A stretch of 16,222 nt of DNA from an uncultured Dorea sp. (GCA_910579335.1 CAJTUQ010000064.1:1-16222), one strand, 5' to 3'. Counted from the first letter of the stretch, positions 7,668 to 14,777 are shown. Notes: a model not told the origin generated them from the letters alone. Program-made: numbers and translations.

Positions 7668-7698
7668 ATTATACCCCCCCCCCTTATAAAAAATGCAA
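7668..7698 (-). promoter_or_regulatory. Putative capsule-operon promoter with a G10 tract in the spacer
   Basis: Minus strand: TTGCAT (7693-7698, three of six matches to the -35 consensus), then a 19-nt spacer that ends in ten consecutive G (7674-7683), then a perfect TATAAT (7668-7673). Predicted transcription start is about 7661, giving a short leader before the AGGAGC and ATG at 7636. At 19 nt the spacer is longer than the usual 17; loss of two G would restore 17. The -10 box is clear; the -35 assignment is weak. An alternative reading uses the TATAAG just upstream of the G-run. Confidence 0.5.
7674..7683. repeat. Homopolymer C10/G10 tract
   Basis: Ten consecutive C on plus between the cpsB start region and the ABC operon. 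It is an obvious slippage-prone site and the only homopolymer of G or C of this length noticed in the window. It lies outside any reading frame, so length changes would affect promoter geometry and not translation. Confidence 0.9.
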
Positions 7699-7828
7699 GC
7701 CTAATTTTACATTTCTACATGTTTTCTCCATTTTTTAACATATTTTAACAGCACTCATCGAAAATATTTGAATAAACTAATATATATTTACTGGAACTAT
7801 ACGGTGTTCCTGCATATGGGAGGTATCT

Positions 7829-8596
7829 ATGGAGCAAGTACTGGAACTAAAAAACATCCACTATGCTTATCACACATTAGACGGGGAGACGCCCGCCCTT
7901 ATCGACATTTCATTTTCACTCAACAAAGGAGAATTTGTCGCAATCGTCGGACCTTCCGGCTGCGGCAAATCCACGCTGCTGTCACTGATTGCCGGACTAT
8001 TGACCCCGGAAAAGGGACTCATTAAAATCAATGGGAAATATTTAAGAGAAAGCACTACGAACATAGGTTACATGCTGCAGCACGATGAACTTTTTGAATG
8101 GAGGACCATTTATCACAATGTCCTTCTGGGACTTGAAGTACAGCATATGCTGTCCGCAAAAACAAAAGCGAAAGCAAATGAGCTTTTAGATATTTATGGA
8201 CTTAAAGGCTTTAAAAATTCCCACCCCTCAGAGCTTTCCGGAGGAATGAGACAAAGAGCGGCGCTGATTCGCACACTTGTATTAGAGCCGGATATCCTGC
8301 TCCTTGACGAACCTTTTTCCGCTCTGGATTACCAGACGCGATTAACCGTCGGTGACGATATCGGCCAGATTATCCGCCGCGAAGAAAAATCGGCCCTCCT
8401 TGTGACACATGACTTATCGGAGGCTGTTTCTCTTGCGGACCGCGTGATAATCCTATCCGGGAGGCCGGCATCCATACGGCAGACCATCCCTCTGATTTTT
8501 GACCTTGAACAAAACACTCCATTAAACCGGAGAAATTCCCCCGAATTTAAAAATTATTTTAACCTGATATGGAAGGAGCTGAATTGCGATGAGTGA
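7829..8596 (+). CDS. ABC importer ATP-binding protein, nitrate/sulfonate/taurine (SsuB/TauB) type
   Basis: 255 residues with every ABC ATPase landmark: Walker A GPSGCGKST (41-49), Q-loop at LQHDEL (83-88), signature LSGGMRQR (136-143), Walker B ILLLDEPFSALD (156-167) and H-loop LVTHD (191-195). GGGAGG at 7818-7823 lies 5 nt before the start. It powers import through the permease encoded next, whose start overlaps this gene by 8 nt. Family resemblance is to SsuB/TauB/ThiZ-like systems; the substrate (sulfonate, taurine, pyrimidine precursor or another small organic) cannot be told from the ATPase. No convincing promoter was found in the 145-nt AT-rich region shared with the divergent capsule operon. 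Confidence 0.93.
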   Translation: MEQVLELKNIHYAYHTLDGETPALIDISFSLNKGEFVAIVGPSGCGKSTLLSLIAGLLTPEKGLIKINGKYLRESTTNIGYMLQHDELFEWRTIYHNVLLGLEVQHMLSAKTKAKANELLDIYGLKGFKNSHPSELSGGMRQRAALIRTLVLEPDILLLDEPFSALDYQTRLTVGDDIGQIIRREEKSALLVTHDLSEAVSLADRVIILSGRPASIRQTIPLIFDLEQNTPLNRRNSPEFKNYFNLIWKELNCDE

Positions 8597-9386
8597 ATTT
8601 TCAAAAGAACAGCTTAATTTTCTTAAAGGTCAAAAAAAGCATCAACGAATTGTAAATGTGTCCCGGATATTAATATTACTTAGTTTCCTGTTCCTGTGGG
8701 AATTTTCTGCAAATGTAGGCTGGATAGACTCCTTTATATTCAGCAGCCCCTCTAAAATCGCTCTATGCTTCTGGGGAATGGTAATAGACAAAAGTATCTT
8801 TCTCCACGTAGGGGTAACCCTTTACGAGACAATCGTAAGCTTTGTCCTTGTAATCTTAATCAGCATAATTACGGCTGTATGCCTGTGGTTCAGCAAAAAA
8901 CTTTCAGAAATACTTGACCCGTATATCGTCGTCCTAAACAGTCTTCCGAAATCCGCACTTGCCCCGCTCCTGATTGTATGGTTCGGGGCAACTAGAACTA
9001 CCATTATTATCGCCGGAATGTCCGTCGCAATCTTCGGAAGCATTTTAAGCCTGTATACGAGCTTTATGACCGTAGACCCCGGAAAAATCAAACTGATATA
9101 CACCCTTCAGGGGAATCGTCTGCAGGCGCTTCTAAAAGTAGTGCTTCCCCACTCTCTGCCCGCAATTATCAGTAATATGAAAGTAAATATCGGCCTATGT
9201 CTTGTGGGAGTCATCATCGGGGAATTTCTTGCGGCAAGAAACGGGCTGGGCTACCTGATTATTTACTCCAGCCAGGTATTTAAAATGGATTGGCTGCTTA
9301 TGTCCATCGTCCTGTTATGTATCATGGCAATGCTTCTTTATACATTCATTAACCTTCTTGAAAAATGGTGTCTGAAGCATTACTGA
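8589..9386 (+). CDS. ABC importer permease, SsuC/TauC (BPD_transp_1) type
   Basis: 265 residues, about six membrane helices. A cytosolic start is followed by a helix near 29-45, further helices through 75-150, the LPKSALAPLLIVWFG segment typical of SsuC/TauC/ThiX permeases (about 118-132), and an EAA-like coupling loop around LQGNRLQALLKVVLPHSLPAI (about 173-193). The ribosome site AAGGAG lies within the 3' end of the ATPase gene (8-nt overlap), so the genes are coupled. The expected third gene, an NMT1/SsuA-like binding protein, is absent on both sides: upstream is the divergent capsule operon and downstream a convergent chemoreceptor. Confidence 0.92.
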   Translation: MSEFSKEQLNFLKGQKKHQRIVNVSRILILLSFLFLWEFSANVGWIDSFIFSSPSKIALCFWGMVIDKSIFLHVGVTLYETIVSFVLVILISIITAVCLWFSKKLSEILDPYIVVLNSLPKSALAPLLIVWFGATRTTIIIAGMSVAIFGSILSLYTSFMTVDPGKIKLIYTLQGNRLQALLKVVLPHSLPAIISNMKVNIGLCLVGVIIGEFLAARNGLGYLIIYSSQVFKMDWLLMSIVLLCIMAMLLYTFINLLEKWCLKHY

Positions 9387-9410
9387 TTAACGGCTGCAGG
9401 CTGGCATTTA

Positions 9411-9450
9411 CAAAAAATAGGAGATGCATAGAAATCCCTACACATCTCCT
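9411..9450 (-). terminator. Rho-independent terminator of the chemoreceptor gene
   Basis: Minus strand: AGGAGATG (9443-9450) pairs perfectly with CATCTCCT (9419-9426); GTAG/CTAT can extend the stem inward, and ATTTTTTG follows (9411-9418). It starts 39 nt beyond the receptor stop. The plus-strand side lacks a U-tract, so it would serve the ABC operon only weakly. Confidence 0.85.
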
Positions 9451-9488
9451 GTATACATATCCTTATTTTACTTCAACAAAACCCCATT

Positions 9489-11282
9489 CTAATACTTGTT
9501 GTTATCCATCATCGGCGTGTATGATGAAGAACTGCCGTAAGAACTCTCATGGGAAACTGACGGTTCTGCTGATACTGCAGCCGGCGCCATCTTTACGGCC
9601 CCGTCAATCTGAAACTTACTTGTAAGATTCTTAAGCATCTGCGACTGTCCGGCAAGCTCTTCACTGGCAGCTGCGCTCTGCTCTGCCGTAGCGGAGTTCG
9701 TCTGTACGACGCTGGAAATCTGGTCAATACCCAACGTTACCTGTTTTACCGCATCCGCCTGCTCTTCGCTGGCATTGGAAATACTTTCAATCGTAACGGT
9801 GATATCATCGACACCCATAACAACGTTGCTCAGAGACTGCGCCGTCTCATTTGCAATTGTAGTTCCCCTCTCAACCGCATGAAGCGTGCTCTCAATCAAG
9901 GTAGCCGTATTCTGGGAAGCTTCTGCTGATTTTGCAGCAAGATTGCGCACTTCATCAGCTACTACTGCAAATCCCTTGCCTGCCGTTCCTGCTCTTGCAG
10001 CCTCTACAGCCGCATTCAGCGCAAGAATATTTGTCTGGAACGCAATGTCTTCGATAGTCTTAATAATCTTTCCGATCTCACCGGACTTATTGCTGATATC
10101 CTGCATAGCGGAAAGCATTTCCTGCATACGCATGCTGCTCTCTCCCGCCTGCTCCTTAACATTCTCTGATTTTGTGCTTGCGGATTTTGCATTCTCGGCA
10201 TTATCCCCAATATGATTGGAAATCTCATTAATCGTAGCTGCAAGCTCTTCAACAGAAGATGCCTGCTCTGTAGCGCCCTGTGAAAGAGCCTGTGCCCCGG
10301 AAGAAACCTGATCGGAGCCTGATGCAACCTGATCCGCCGTCTCATTAATCTGATTCAACGTGCTGTTCAAGTTATCCTTTAATTTACGGATTGAAGCAAG
10401 CATCGTTGCATAGTCGCCGATATAGCTCTCTCGCATGCTGCTGCGCACGGTAAAGTTCCCTTTGCTTAATTCAAGCATCAGGAAATTCATATCGCCGATG
10501 ATTTCTTTCAGGCTCTTCAAAGTATGACGCATACCATCCGCAAACTCTCCGAACTCATCATGCGCTTCATAATGAACCGTTACATCAAGATGCCCTTCCC
10601 CTATATCCTTCATAGCCTCCTGCATCTCTTTTACAGGAACGATAATTGCCTTAACAAGCTTTAATGCCTGCGTTAACGCAAGCAGAACCGCCAGAATAGA
10701 AAGTGCGACAGCCAATATCATCTGAATCTTCTGGCTCTTCATAGCCCCTTCATAATTCTCTGTGGAAATCTCCCTCTGCTTGTCTGTAAATGATTTAATA
10801 CTATCTTCCGCTTCTGAACAAATCGGGGTATATTCATCTGTCATAAGCGATACAGCCTCTGCATTAGCCCCTTCGTTATTCTGTTTCAGCAGGTCTACAA
10901 TATTCGACCGTATATCGTCCAAAGATGTAAGTTCCGTCTTAAATCCTTCGATCAAGCTTAAATCGCCTTCAAAATCCTTCGCAAACCATTCAAGTTCGGA
11001 AGCAATCGTCTCCATATTTTCATCAGATGCAGAAAGATAAGAAGTAATCTCCTTCTGAGAGTCTTCCACCATAGCGAGCATCAAATTCTTCGTCGCACTC
11101 TGCAGGTTTATACGGATATTTCTCGCACGCATCGTGCTCTCATACCGCATGGAATAAAACGTGGTGTACTTGGAAGCCGTGTTTCTCATACCCAGGATCG
11201 TAAATACGAGGGCAATAATGAAGCAGATGATTACAGCACCAAAAGCCACTATAATCTTTTTCTTCATGTTTAAATTTTTCAT
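9489..11282 (-). CDS. Methyl-accepting chemotaxis protein (transmembrane chemoreceptor)
   Basis: 597 residues: TM1 about 10-30, an extracellular mainly helical ligand domain about 31-185 (four-helix-bundle type by length and pattern), TM2 about 187-207, HAMP about 208-262, then a second HAMP-like unit (about 268-310, with LSKGNFTV and IGDYATMLASI), and the cytosolic signalling rod. The highly conserved tip is present (IAFQTNILALNAAVEAARAG at 413-432, then GFAVVADEVRNLA). Role: senses an external ligand and controls CheA/CheW. It ends in a Ser/Tyr-rich tail with no NWETF-type CheR tether. AGAGG at 11291-11295 supports the start. No che or fla gene is nearby, so it is an isolated receptor; ligand unknown. 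Confidence 0.95.
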   Translation of the reverse strand: MKNLNMKKKIIVAFGAVIICFIIALVFTILGMRNTASKYTTFYSMRYESTMRARNIRINLQSATKNLMLAMVEDSQKEITSYLSASDENMETIASELEWFAKDFEGDLSLIEGFKTELTSLDDIRSNIVDLLKQNNEGANAEAVSLMTDEYTPICSEAEDSIKSFTDKQREISTENYEGAMKSQKIQMILAVALSILAVLLALTQALKLVKAIIVPVKEMQEAMKDIGEGHLDVTVHYEAHDEFGEFADGMRHTLKSLKEIIGDMNFLMLELSKGNFTVRSSMRESYIGDYATMLASIRKLKDNLNSTLNQINETADQVASGSDQVSSGAQALSQGATEQASSVEELAATINEISNHIGDNAENAKSASTKSENVKEQAGESSMRMQEMLSAMQDISNKSGEIGKIIKTIEDIAFQTNILALNAAVEAARAGTAGKGFAVVADEVRNLAAKSAEASQNTATLIESTLHAVERGTTIANETAQSLSNVVMGVDDITVTIESISNASEEQADAVKQVTLGIDQISSVVQTNSATAEQSAAASEELAGQSQMLKNLTSKFQIDGAVKMAPAAVSAEPSVSHESSYGSSSSYTPMMDNNKY

Positions 11283-11383
11283 ACTATTATCCTCTCTTTG
11301 TATGTATTAATGCCTGTTTTCTATGGTATACATCCTATGCATACCGGCTGGGCGGCATCACTGATATTTTCCACAGCCTTTTT

Positions 11384-11497
11384 TCAAGCCAGAGCCGCAT
11401 ATTCATCCTGTCCGAATGTACGTACATTCAAAAACAGTCCGACATTATACCCTATGGACCTGCCTGAAATAAATTCATTCTCATACGCGTTTCTCAT
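11384..11497 (-). CDS. Doubtful 37-residue ORF upstream of the chemoreceptor
   Basis: Starts MRNAYENEFISGRSIGYNVG and ends with DEYAALA before TGA. AGGAGG abuts the ATG directly, which is too close for a good ribosome site. The frame is open 9 codons further upstream. The composition is protein-like, but the ORF contains both the TATAAT and the 16-bp palindrome, so it may be regulatory DNA or a gene remnant. No family recognised. Confidence 0.2.
   Translation of the reverse strand: MRNAYENEFISGRSIGYNVGLFLNVRTFGQDEYAALA
11414..11429. promoter_or_regulatory. Perfect 16-bp palindrome, possible operator
   Basis: GAATGTACGTACATTC is fully self-complementary. It lies 14 nt downstream of a minus-strand TATAAT, so it would cover roughly +7 to +23 of a transcript heading to the chemoreceptor. 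A dimeric repressor site is the natural reading; no regulator gene is adjacent. Confidence 0.4.
11444..11449 (-). promoter_or_regulatory. Possible -10 box upstream of the chemoreceptor
   Basis: Perfect TATAAT on minus, about 160 nt before the receptor start. The hexamer 17 nt upstream (TTATTT) is a poor -35 and no TGn extension is present. No sigma-28-type motif was recognised. Confidence 0.3.
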
Positions 11498-11717
11498 CCT
11501 CCTGTCTTCTGAATTTGTGAATTTTCAATACCCCAGTCTTTTTCACCTCTTGCTCAAATCAACCTGGCATAAGGCCCAAAAAAGAACAAATACTTCCAAT
11601 TCCACGGAGACACAGAGAATTTCCCCTTATCAGAAACCCTCTTTTATATTATTATCGACACAATTACTAAAAATATAAGTCAATTTAATCTCTTTTCTTA
11701 ATTGTGCCGCAATTAGT

Positions 11718-11758
11718 AAAAAATGCCGCAATCTTGGCGCATTCCAAGCCTGCAGCAT
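11718..11758 (-). terminator. Rho-independent terminator after tRNA-Thr
   Basis: Minus strand: ATGCTGCA (11751-11758) pairs with TGCGGCAT (11723-11730, one G-U), with an inner CTTGG/CCAAG stem around AATGCG, followed by six T. It begins 11 nt past the tRNA 3' end. Confidence 0.9.
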
Positions 11759-11769
11759 CTTAACCGAAA

Positions 11770-11841
11770 GCTGGAAATCGGACTTGAACCGACGACCCCT
11801 TCATTACGAGTGAAGTGCTCTACCGACTGAGCTATTCCAGC
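11770..11841 (-). tRNA. tRNA-Thr (anticodon CGT)
   Basis: 72 nt folding as a full cloverleaf: acceptor GCTGGAA/TTCCAGC, D stem GCTC/GAGC, anticodon stem CTTCA/TGAAG with loop CTCGTAA (anticodon CGT, reads ACG), T stem GTCGG/CCGAT with loop TTCAAGT. The 3' CCA is not encoded (TTT follows), so it must be added by the CCA enzyme. A promoter lies upstream and a terminator 11 nt downstream, so it is a single-gene unit. Confidence 0.97.
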
Positions 11842-11876
11842 ATCATTTGTGATTCACATTCGCAACCACAAATACT

Positions 11877-11904
11877 ATTATAACGAAATTCCTAATATTT
11901 GCAA
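11877..11904 (-). promoter_or_regulatory. Promoter of tRNA-Thr
   Basis: Minus strand TTGCAA (11899-11904), 16-nt spacer, perfect TATAAT (11877-11882). Predicted start near 11870, about 29 nt before the tRNA 5' end. Confidence 0.75.
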
Positions 11905-11921
11905 GGATTTTTTCTAATTTC

Positions 11922-12842
11922 TTACGAGTTTTTTTCTTTTTTCACATGAACGTCCATCTGCAGATACGGAATTTCGATTCCATTCTCCTCCAATTCCAGC
12001 TTGATATTCTCCAAAAGCCTCCATTTGGCCGGCCAAAATTCGTCGCTTTTCACCCATGCGCGAACGCCAAGAACCACCGCCGACTCTCCAAGCTCCGCCA
12101 CAAAAACATTCATCTGCGCTTCTTTAAGCACGGCGTCATCCTTTTTGAGAAGTCCTTCAATGATTTCCTTCGCTCTCCGGATATCCGCATGATAGGAAAT
12201 GCCAATCCTAAGGTCAAGCTGCCTCTCGTCTTTTTCCGTCACATTGGTAAGACTGTTATTTGTCAGCATGCCGTTTGGTATGACAATAATCCGGTTATCA
12301 ATCGTGCTGAGCTTCGTATAAAAAATCTGTATTTCCTTCACCGTTCCTTCATTCTTATTCGTATCCTCGATAATATAGTCCCCGACTTTAAACGGCTTTA
12401 AAAGAAGGATCAGCACCCCGCCCGCAAAGTTTGAAAGGCTCCCCTGAAGCGCAAGACCAAGGGCAACGCCCGCAGAGGCGATGACCGCCGCCACCGATGC
12501 CGCATCCACTCCAAATTTTGTCGCAATAGTAAAAATGAGCACAAAATAGAGCGTAAATTTCAGCATAGAATCCACAAACTGTTCCACGCCTTTATCCACG
12601 TTAGAGCGTTCCAGAGATTTGGCAACAAGCTTCCGTATCCATTTAATCAGGATACGCCCGATACAAAAAACAACTATGGCAAATAACACTTTAAGCCCAA
12701 AAGAAATAATCACCGGTATGTTCTCCTGGACATATGATGTAAACCGCCCCACCTCTTCTACTGTATTCTGTGTCGTCTGCGCAACCTCTTCCACGGTATC
12801 CTGAGCGGTCTTTGCCACCTCATTTACTGTTTCTTCTTCCAT
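11922..12842 (-). CDS. mscS: Small-conductance mechanosensitive channel, MscS family
   Basis: 306 residues from ATG 12842. An amphipathic N-terminus is followed by TM1 about 43-67, TM2 about 90-108 and the Ala/Gly-rich pore helix TM3 (ASAGVALGLALQGSLSNFAGG, about 122-142), then LLKPFKVGDYI, the hallmark opening of the cytosolic beta domain, and an alpha/beta vestibule ending near PYLQMDVHV. Role: releases solutes when membrane tension rises on hypo-osmotic shock. I prefer 12842 over the ATG at 12854 because GGAGG (12848-12852) lies 5 nt before it, while the upstream ATG has a GAAGGG directly abutting. The first 35 residues carry a near-repeat (EVAKTAQDTVE then EVAQTTQNTVE) not expected in minimal MscS. 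45 nt after pgeF, possibly the same operon. No terminator seen after its stop. Confidence 0.92.
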   Translation of the reverse strand: MEEETVNEVAKTAQDTVEEVAQTTQNTVEEVGRFTSYVQENIPVIISFGLKVLFAIVVFCIGRILIKWIRKLVAKSLERSNVDKGVEQFVDSMLKFTLYFVLIFTIATKFGVDAASVAAVIASAGVALGLALQGSLSNFAGGVLILLLKPFKVGDYIIEDTNKNEGTVKEIQIFYTKLSTIDNRIIVIPNGMLTNNSLTNVTEKDERQLDLRIGISYHADIRRAKEIIEGLLKKDDAVLKEAQMNVFVAELGESAVVLGVRAWVKSDEFWPAKWRLLENIKLELEENGIEIPYLQMDVHVKKEKNS

Positions 12843-12847
12843 GCCTG

Positions 12848-12852
12848 CCTCC
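12848..12852 (-). promoter_or_regulatory. Ribosome binding site deciding the mscS start
   Basis: GGAGG on minus, 5 nt before ATG 12842. It overlaps the alternative ATG at 12854, favouring the shorter protein. Confidence 0.55.
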
Positions 12853-12887
12853 ATCCCTTCTTCTTTCTATTCCAAAATATTCCCGGC

Positions 12888-13721
12888 CTATTTTTTAAGA
12901 GCCAGAAAAGCGCTCAAATTGCCGCGCCTGTCCCCCATCGTCCGATGTGAAAACAAGACGTTTGGATTGCAATGCGTACATACATTCGTCACCGCAATCT
13001 TCTCTTTTTTTATTCCTGCCTCTAAAAGTACTTCTTCATTGGCCTTCCAGAGATTTAACTGGTATTTCCCGTTTTCCTTCCTGTAAAACAGTTCCGGCAG
13101 GATTTCCATTTTGAAATTTTTCTGAAATTCCTCGATGACGTCGCCGCTTACTTCATAGCAGTCCTGACAGATGGACGGGCCGATTGCCGCAACAATATCC
13201 TCCGGCTTGCATCCGTAAGCTTCTCTCATCTTCTCGACCGTGACCTTTCCCATCTTGCGGACCGTCCCTCTCCATCCGGAATGGCTCAGCCCGATTGCTT
13301 TTTTCACGGGGTCCACAAAATACAGTGGGACGCAGTCGGCATAAAATGTCACAAGACAGATTCCCGGCACGTCCGTAACCATTCCGTCTGTCTCCGGAAA
13401 CCGCCTCCCCTCATCTTTCTCCTTCACAACCGCCACATTCACCGTATGGGTCTGATGGGTAAAAACCATATTCTCCGGCTCTACGCCGATTGCCGATGCA
13501 ATCCGGCGGGTATTCTCTTTAATTGCAGCCGGATCATCCCCTCTTGTCGTACTGATATTCATGGATGCGCAGTTTCCTCTGCTCACTCCGCCGAATCTTG
13601 TGGAAAAACCATGATGGACTATCCCTAAACTCTCAAATATCGGATACGAAAGATACGGAACCCCATTTACAAGCTTTTCATCAAAAATTCTATCCTGATT
13701 CTTATATTTTAATCCAAGCAT
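12888..13721 (-). CDS. pgeF: Peptidoglycan editing factor PgeF (YfiH/YlmD/LACC1 family, 'polyphenol oxidase')
   Basis: 277 residues, close to the usual family length. Conserved motifs: HHGFSTRFGGVS (36-47), THQTHT (88-93), FYADCVPL (126-133), GLSHSGWRGT (144-153), AAIGPSI (178-184) and NVCTHCN near 246. His92, Cys130 and His147 are the expected metal-site ligands. Family knowledge: a cytosolic enzyme once called laccase-like, reported to prevent wrong amino-acid use in peptidoglycan precursors and to act on purine nucleosides in some members. The start is 3 nt past the yraN stop, with GGGGG of its ribosome site within the yraN end. The exact reaction in this organism is unproven. Confidence 0.94.
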   Translation of the reverse strand: MLGLKYKNQDRIFDEKLVNGVPYLSYPIFESLGIVHHGFSTRFGGVSRGNCASMNISTTRGDDPAAIKENTRRIASAIGVEPENMVFTHQTHTVNVAVVKEKDEGRRFPETDGMVTDVPGICLVTFYADCVPLYFVDPVKKAIGLSHSGWRGTVRKMGKVTVEKMREAYGCKPEDIVAAIGPSICQDCYEVSGDVIEEFQKNFKMEILPELFYRKENGKYQLNLWKANEEVLLEAGIKKEKIAVTNVCTHCNPNVLFSHRTMGDRRGNLSAFLALKK

Positions 13722-13724
13722 TCT

Positions 13725-14105
13725 CTATTCCCCCATATACTCAAATGCATTTTTAATCAACGTAATATCCCGTCCCTCTATGCTGACTACGTCAAACCTG
13801 CACGCAGTCCCATCCATGCCATTTTTTGCCAAGTACCATGCAGCGCATTTGGAAATCACCCGCTGCTTCCGGACGCCGACAGCCTCCGACGGATGTCCCA
13901 TCGCCGCTCCTTTTCGGTATTTTACTTCACAGAAAACAAGATATTCCCCGTCTCTGGCAATAATGTCTATCTCTCCCATCCGGCAGCGGAAATTATATTC
14001 TACAATTTCGTAACCTAAGGATACAAGATACTCTCCCGCTTTTTTCTCATACTGCGAACCGAGCTGGCGTTTATTATATTTTCGGTTGTCATAGACTTTT
14101 TCCAT
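13725..14105 (-). CDS. yraN: YraN family protein (UPF0102), nuclease-fold
   Basis: 126 residues with the family's restriction-endonuclease-like core: GSQYEKKAGEYL at about 16-27, YNFRCRMGEIDIIARD (about 38-53, the E-x-D pair) and VFCEVKYRKG (about 57-66, the ExK of a PD-(D/E)XK site). Family members are usually 115-130 residues. Biochemical role remains unsettled; it is commonly next to rnhB, as here (12-nt gap), hinting at DNA or RNA processing. Ribosome site GCGGG is weak. Confidence 0.92.
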   Translation of the reverse strand: MEKVYDNRKYNKRQLGSQYEKKAGEYLVSLGYEIVEYNFRCRMGEIDIIARDGEYLVFCEVKYRKGAAMGHPSEAVGVRKQRVISKCAAWYLAKNGMDGTACRFDVVSIEGRDITLIKNAFEYMGE

Positions 14106-14117
14106 TATGAATCCCGC

Positions 14118-14777
14118 TCACATAAAATTTTTGATAAATGTCCTCCGGTGAATCGGGGACGGCCCAAGCATCTTAAGACTCTCAATATGGGCTTTCGTCC
14201 CGTAGCCCTTATGCTTTGCAAAGCCGTAGCCGGGTATGGCACGGTCATAATCCTTCATTATATTATCTCTTGTAACCTTGGCAATAATACTTGCCGCGGC
14301 AATGGAAATGCTCTTTGCATCTCCTTTGACGATAGGCACCTGCCTGATATCTATTCCCGGTATCGTTACTGCATCATTCAGGAGAATATCCGGCTCTGCC
14401 TTCAGATTCCCGATTGCCATACGCATTGCTTCATACGTTGCCTGCAGGATATTTATTTCATCGATTTTCTCCGGCGGCACTATCCCGATACCGACAGAAA
14501 CCGCCTTTTCCATAATCTCATCGTACAGCGCTTCCCTCTTCTTCTCCGAAAGCTTTTTTGAATCATTCAGATAGAGTATCTCCGTATCCTTGCAAAGAAT
14601 CACCGCACCGGCCACCACCGGACCGGCCAAGGGTCCTCTGCCGGCCTCATCAATTCCGCATATGTTGTTATAGGCCGCATACGCTTCCTCGTAAACGCTC
14701 ATTTCCTTCAGGCGCACAAGCTCCTTTTCAAGCTTCTCCCTCTGCCGCATGAGTTTTTCCGTTTCCCGCTTATTCAT
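14118..14777 (-). CDS. rnhB: Ribonuclease HII
   Basis: 219 residues. CGIDEAGRGPLAGPVVAGAV (40-59) has the catalytic Asp43-Glu44. LLNDAV gives Asp135 and VKGDAKS gives Asp153, the same 18-residue spacing as the acidic pair in characterised RNase HII. IAAASIIAKVTRD (159-171) is the family signature. Role: cuts RNA in RNA/DNA hybrids and removes misincorporated ribonucleotides from DNA. A charged helical extension of about 35 residues precedes the core, as often in Firmicutes. Overlaps the lepB 3' end by 8 nt, so translation is coupled. Confidence 0.97.
   Translation of the reverse strand: MNKRETEKLMRQREKLEKELVRLKEMSVYEEAYAAYNNICGIDEAGRGPLAGPVVAGAVILCKDTEILYLNDSKKLSEKKREALYDEIMEKAVSVGIGIVPPEKIDEINILQATYEAMRMAIGNLKAEPDILLNDAVTIPGIDIRQVPIVKGDAKSISIAAASIIAKVTRDNIMKDYDRAIPGYGFAKHKGYGTKAHIESLKMLGPSPIHRRTFIKNFM

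Larger units (their letters stand above)
11283..11717. other. Long intergenic stretch without an established gene
   Basis: About 430 nt between the chemoreceptor and the tRNA terminator. It holds a minus-strand TATAAT, a perfect 16-bp palindrome, a 37-codon minus ORF (11384-11497) and an overlapping plus ORF of 126 codons (11298-11678) that has no good ribosome site and matches no family I recognise. A short inverted repeat, AATTG-TGCCG-CAATT, lies at 11700-11714. I checked it for a c-di-GMP riboswitch core and saw none. Confidence 0.6.

Noticed and set aside
7684..7828. Promoter for the ABC importer operon
   Set aside because: AT-rich with several partial hexamers (TTAACA, TATATT) but no pair with acceptable spacing, so none is called.
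7789..7849. 11-bp direct repeat TACTGGAACTA at 7789-7799 and 7839-7849
   Set aside because: One copy is the coding sequence of residues 4-7 of the ATPase; two copies 50 bp apart without further structure are most likely chance.
11283..11440. Possible c-di-GMP or other riboswitch leader of the chemoreceptor
   Set aside because: Looked for the GEMM conserved core and paired elements and did not see them; the leader shows no convincing multi-stem fold by eye.
11770..11841. tRNA-Thr as an integration (att) site
   Set aside because: No duplicated 3' tRNA segment, integrase gene or foreign-looking block is next to it; both sides hold ordinary transcription units.
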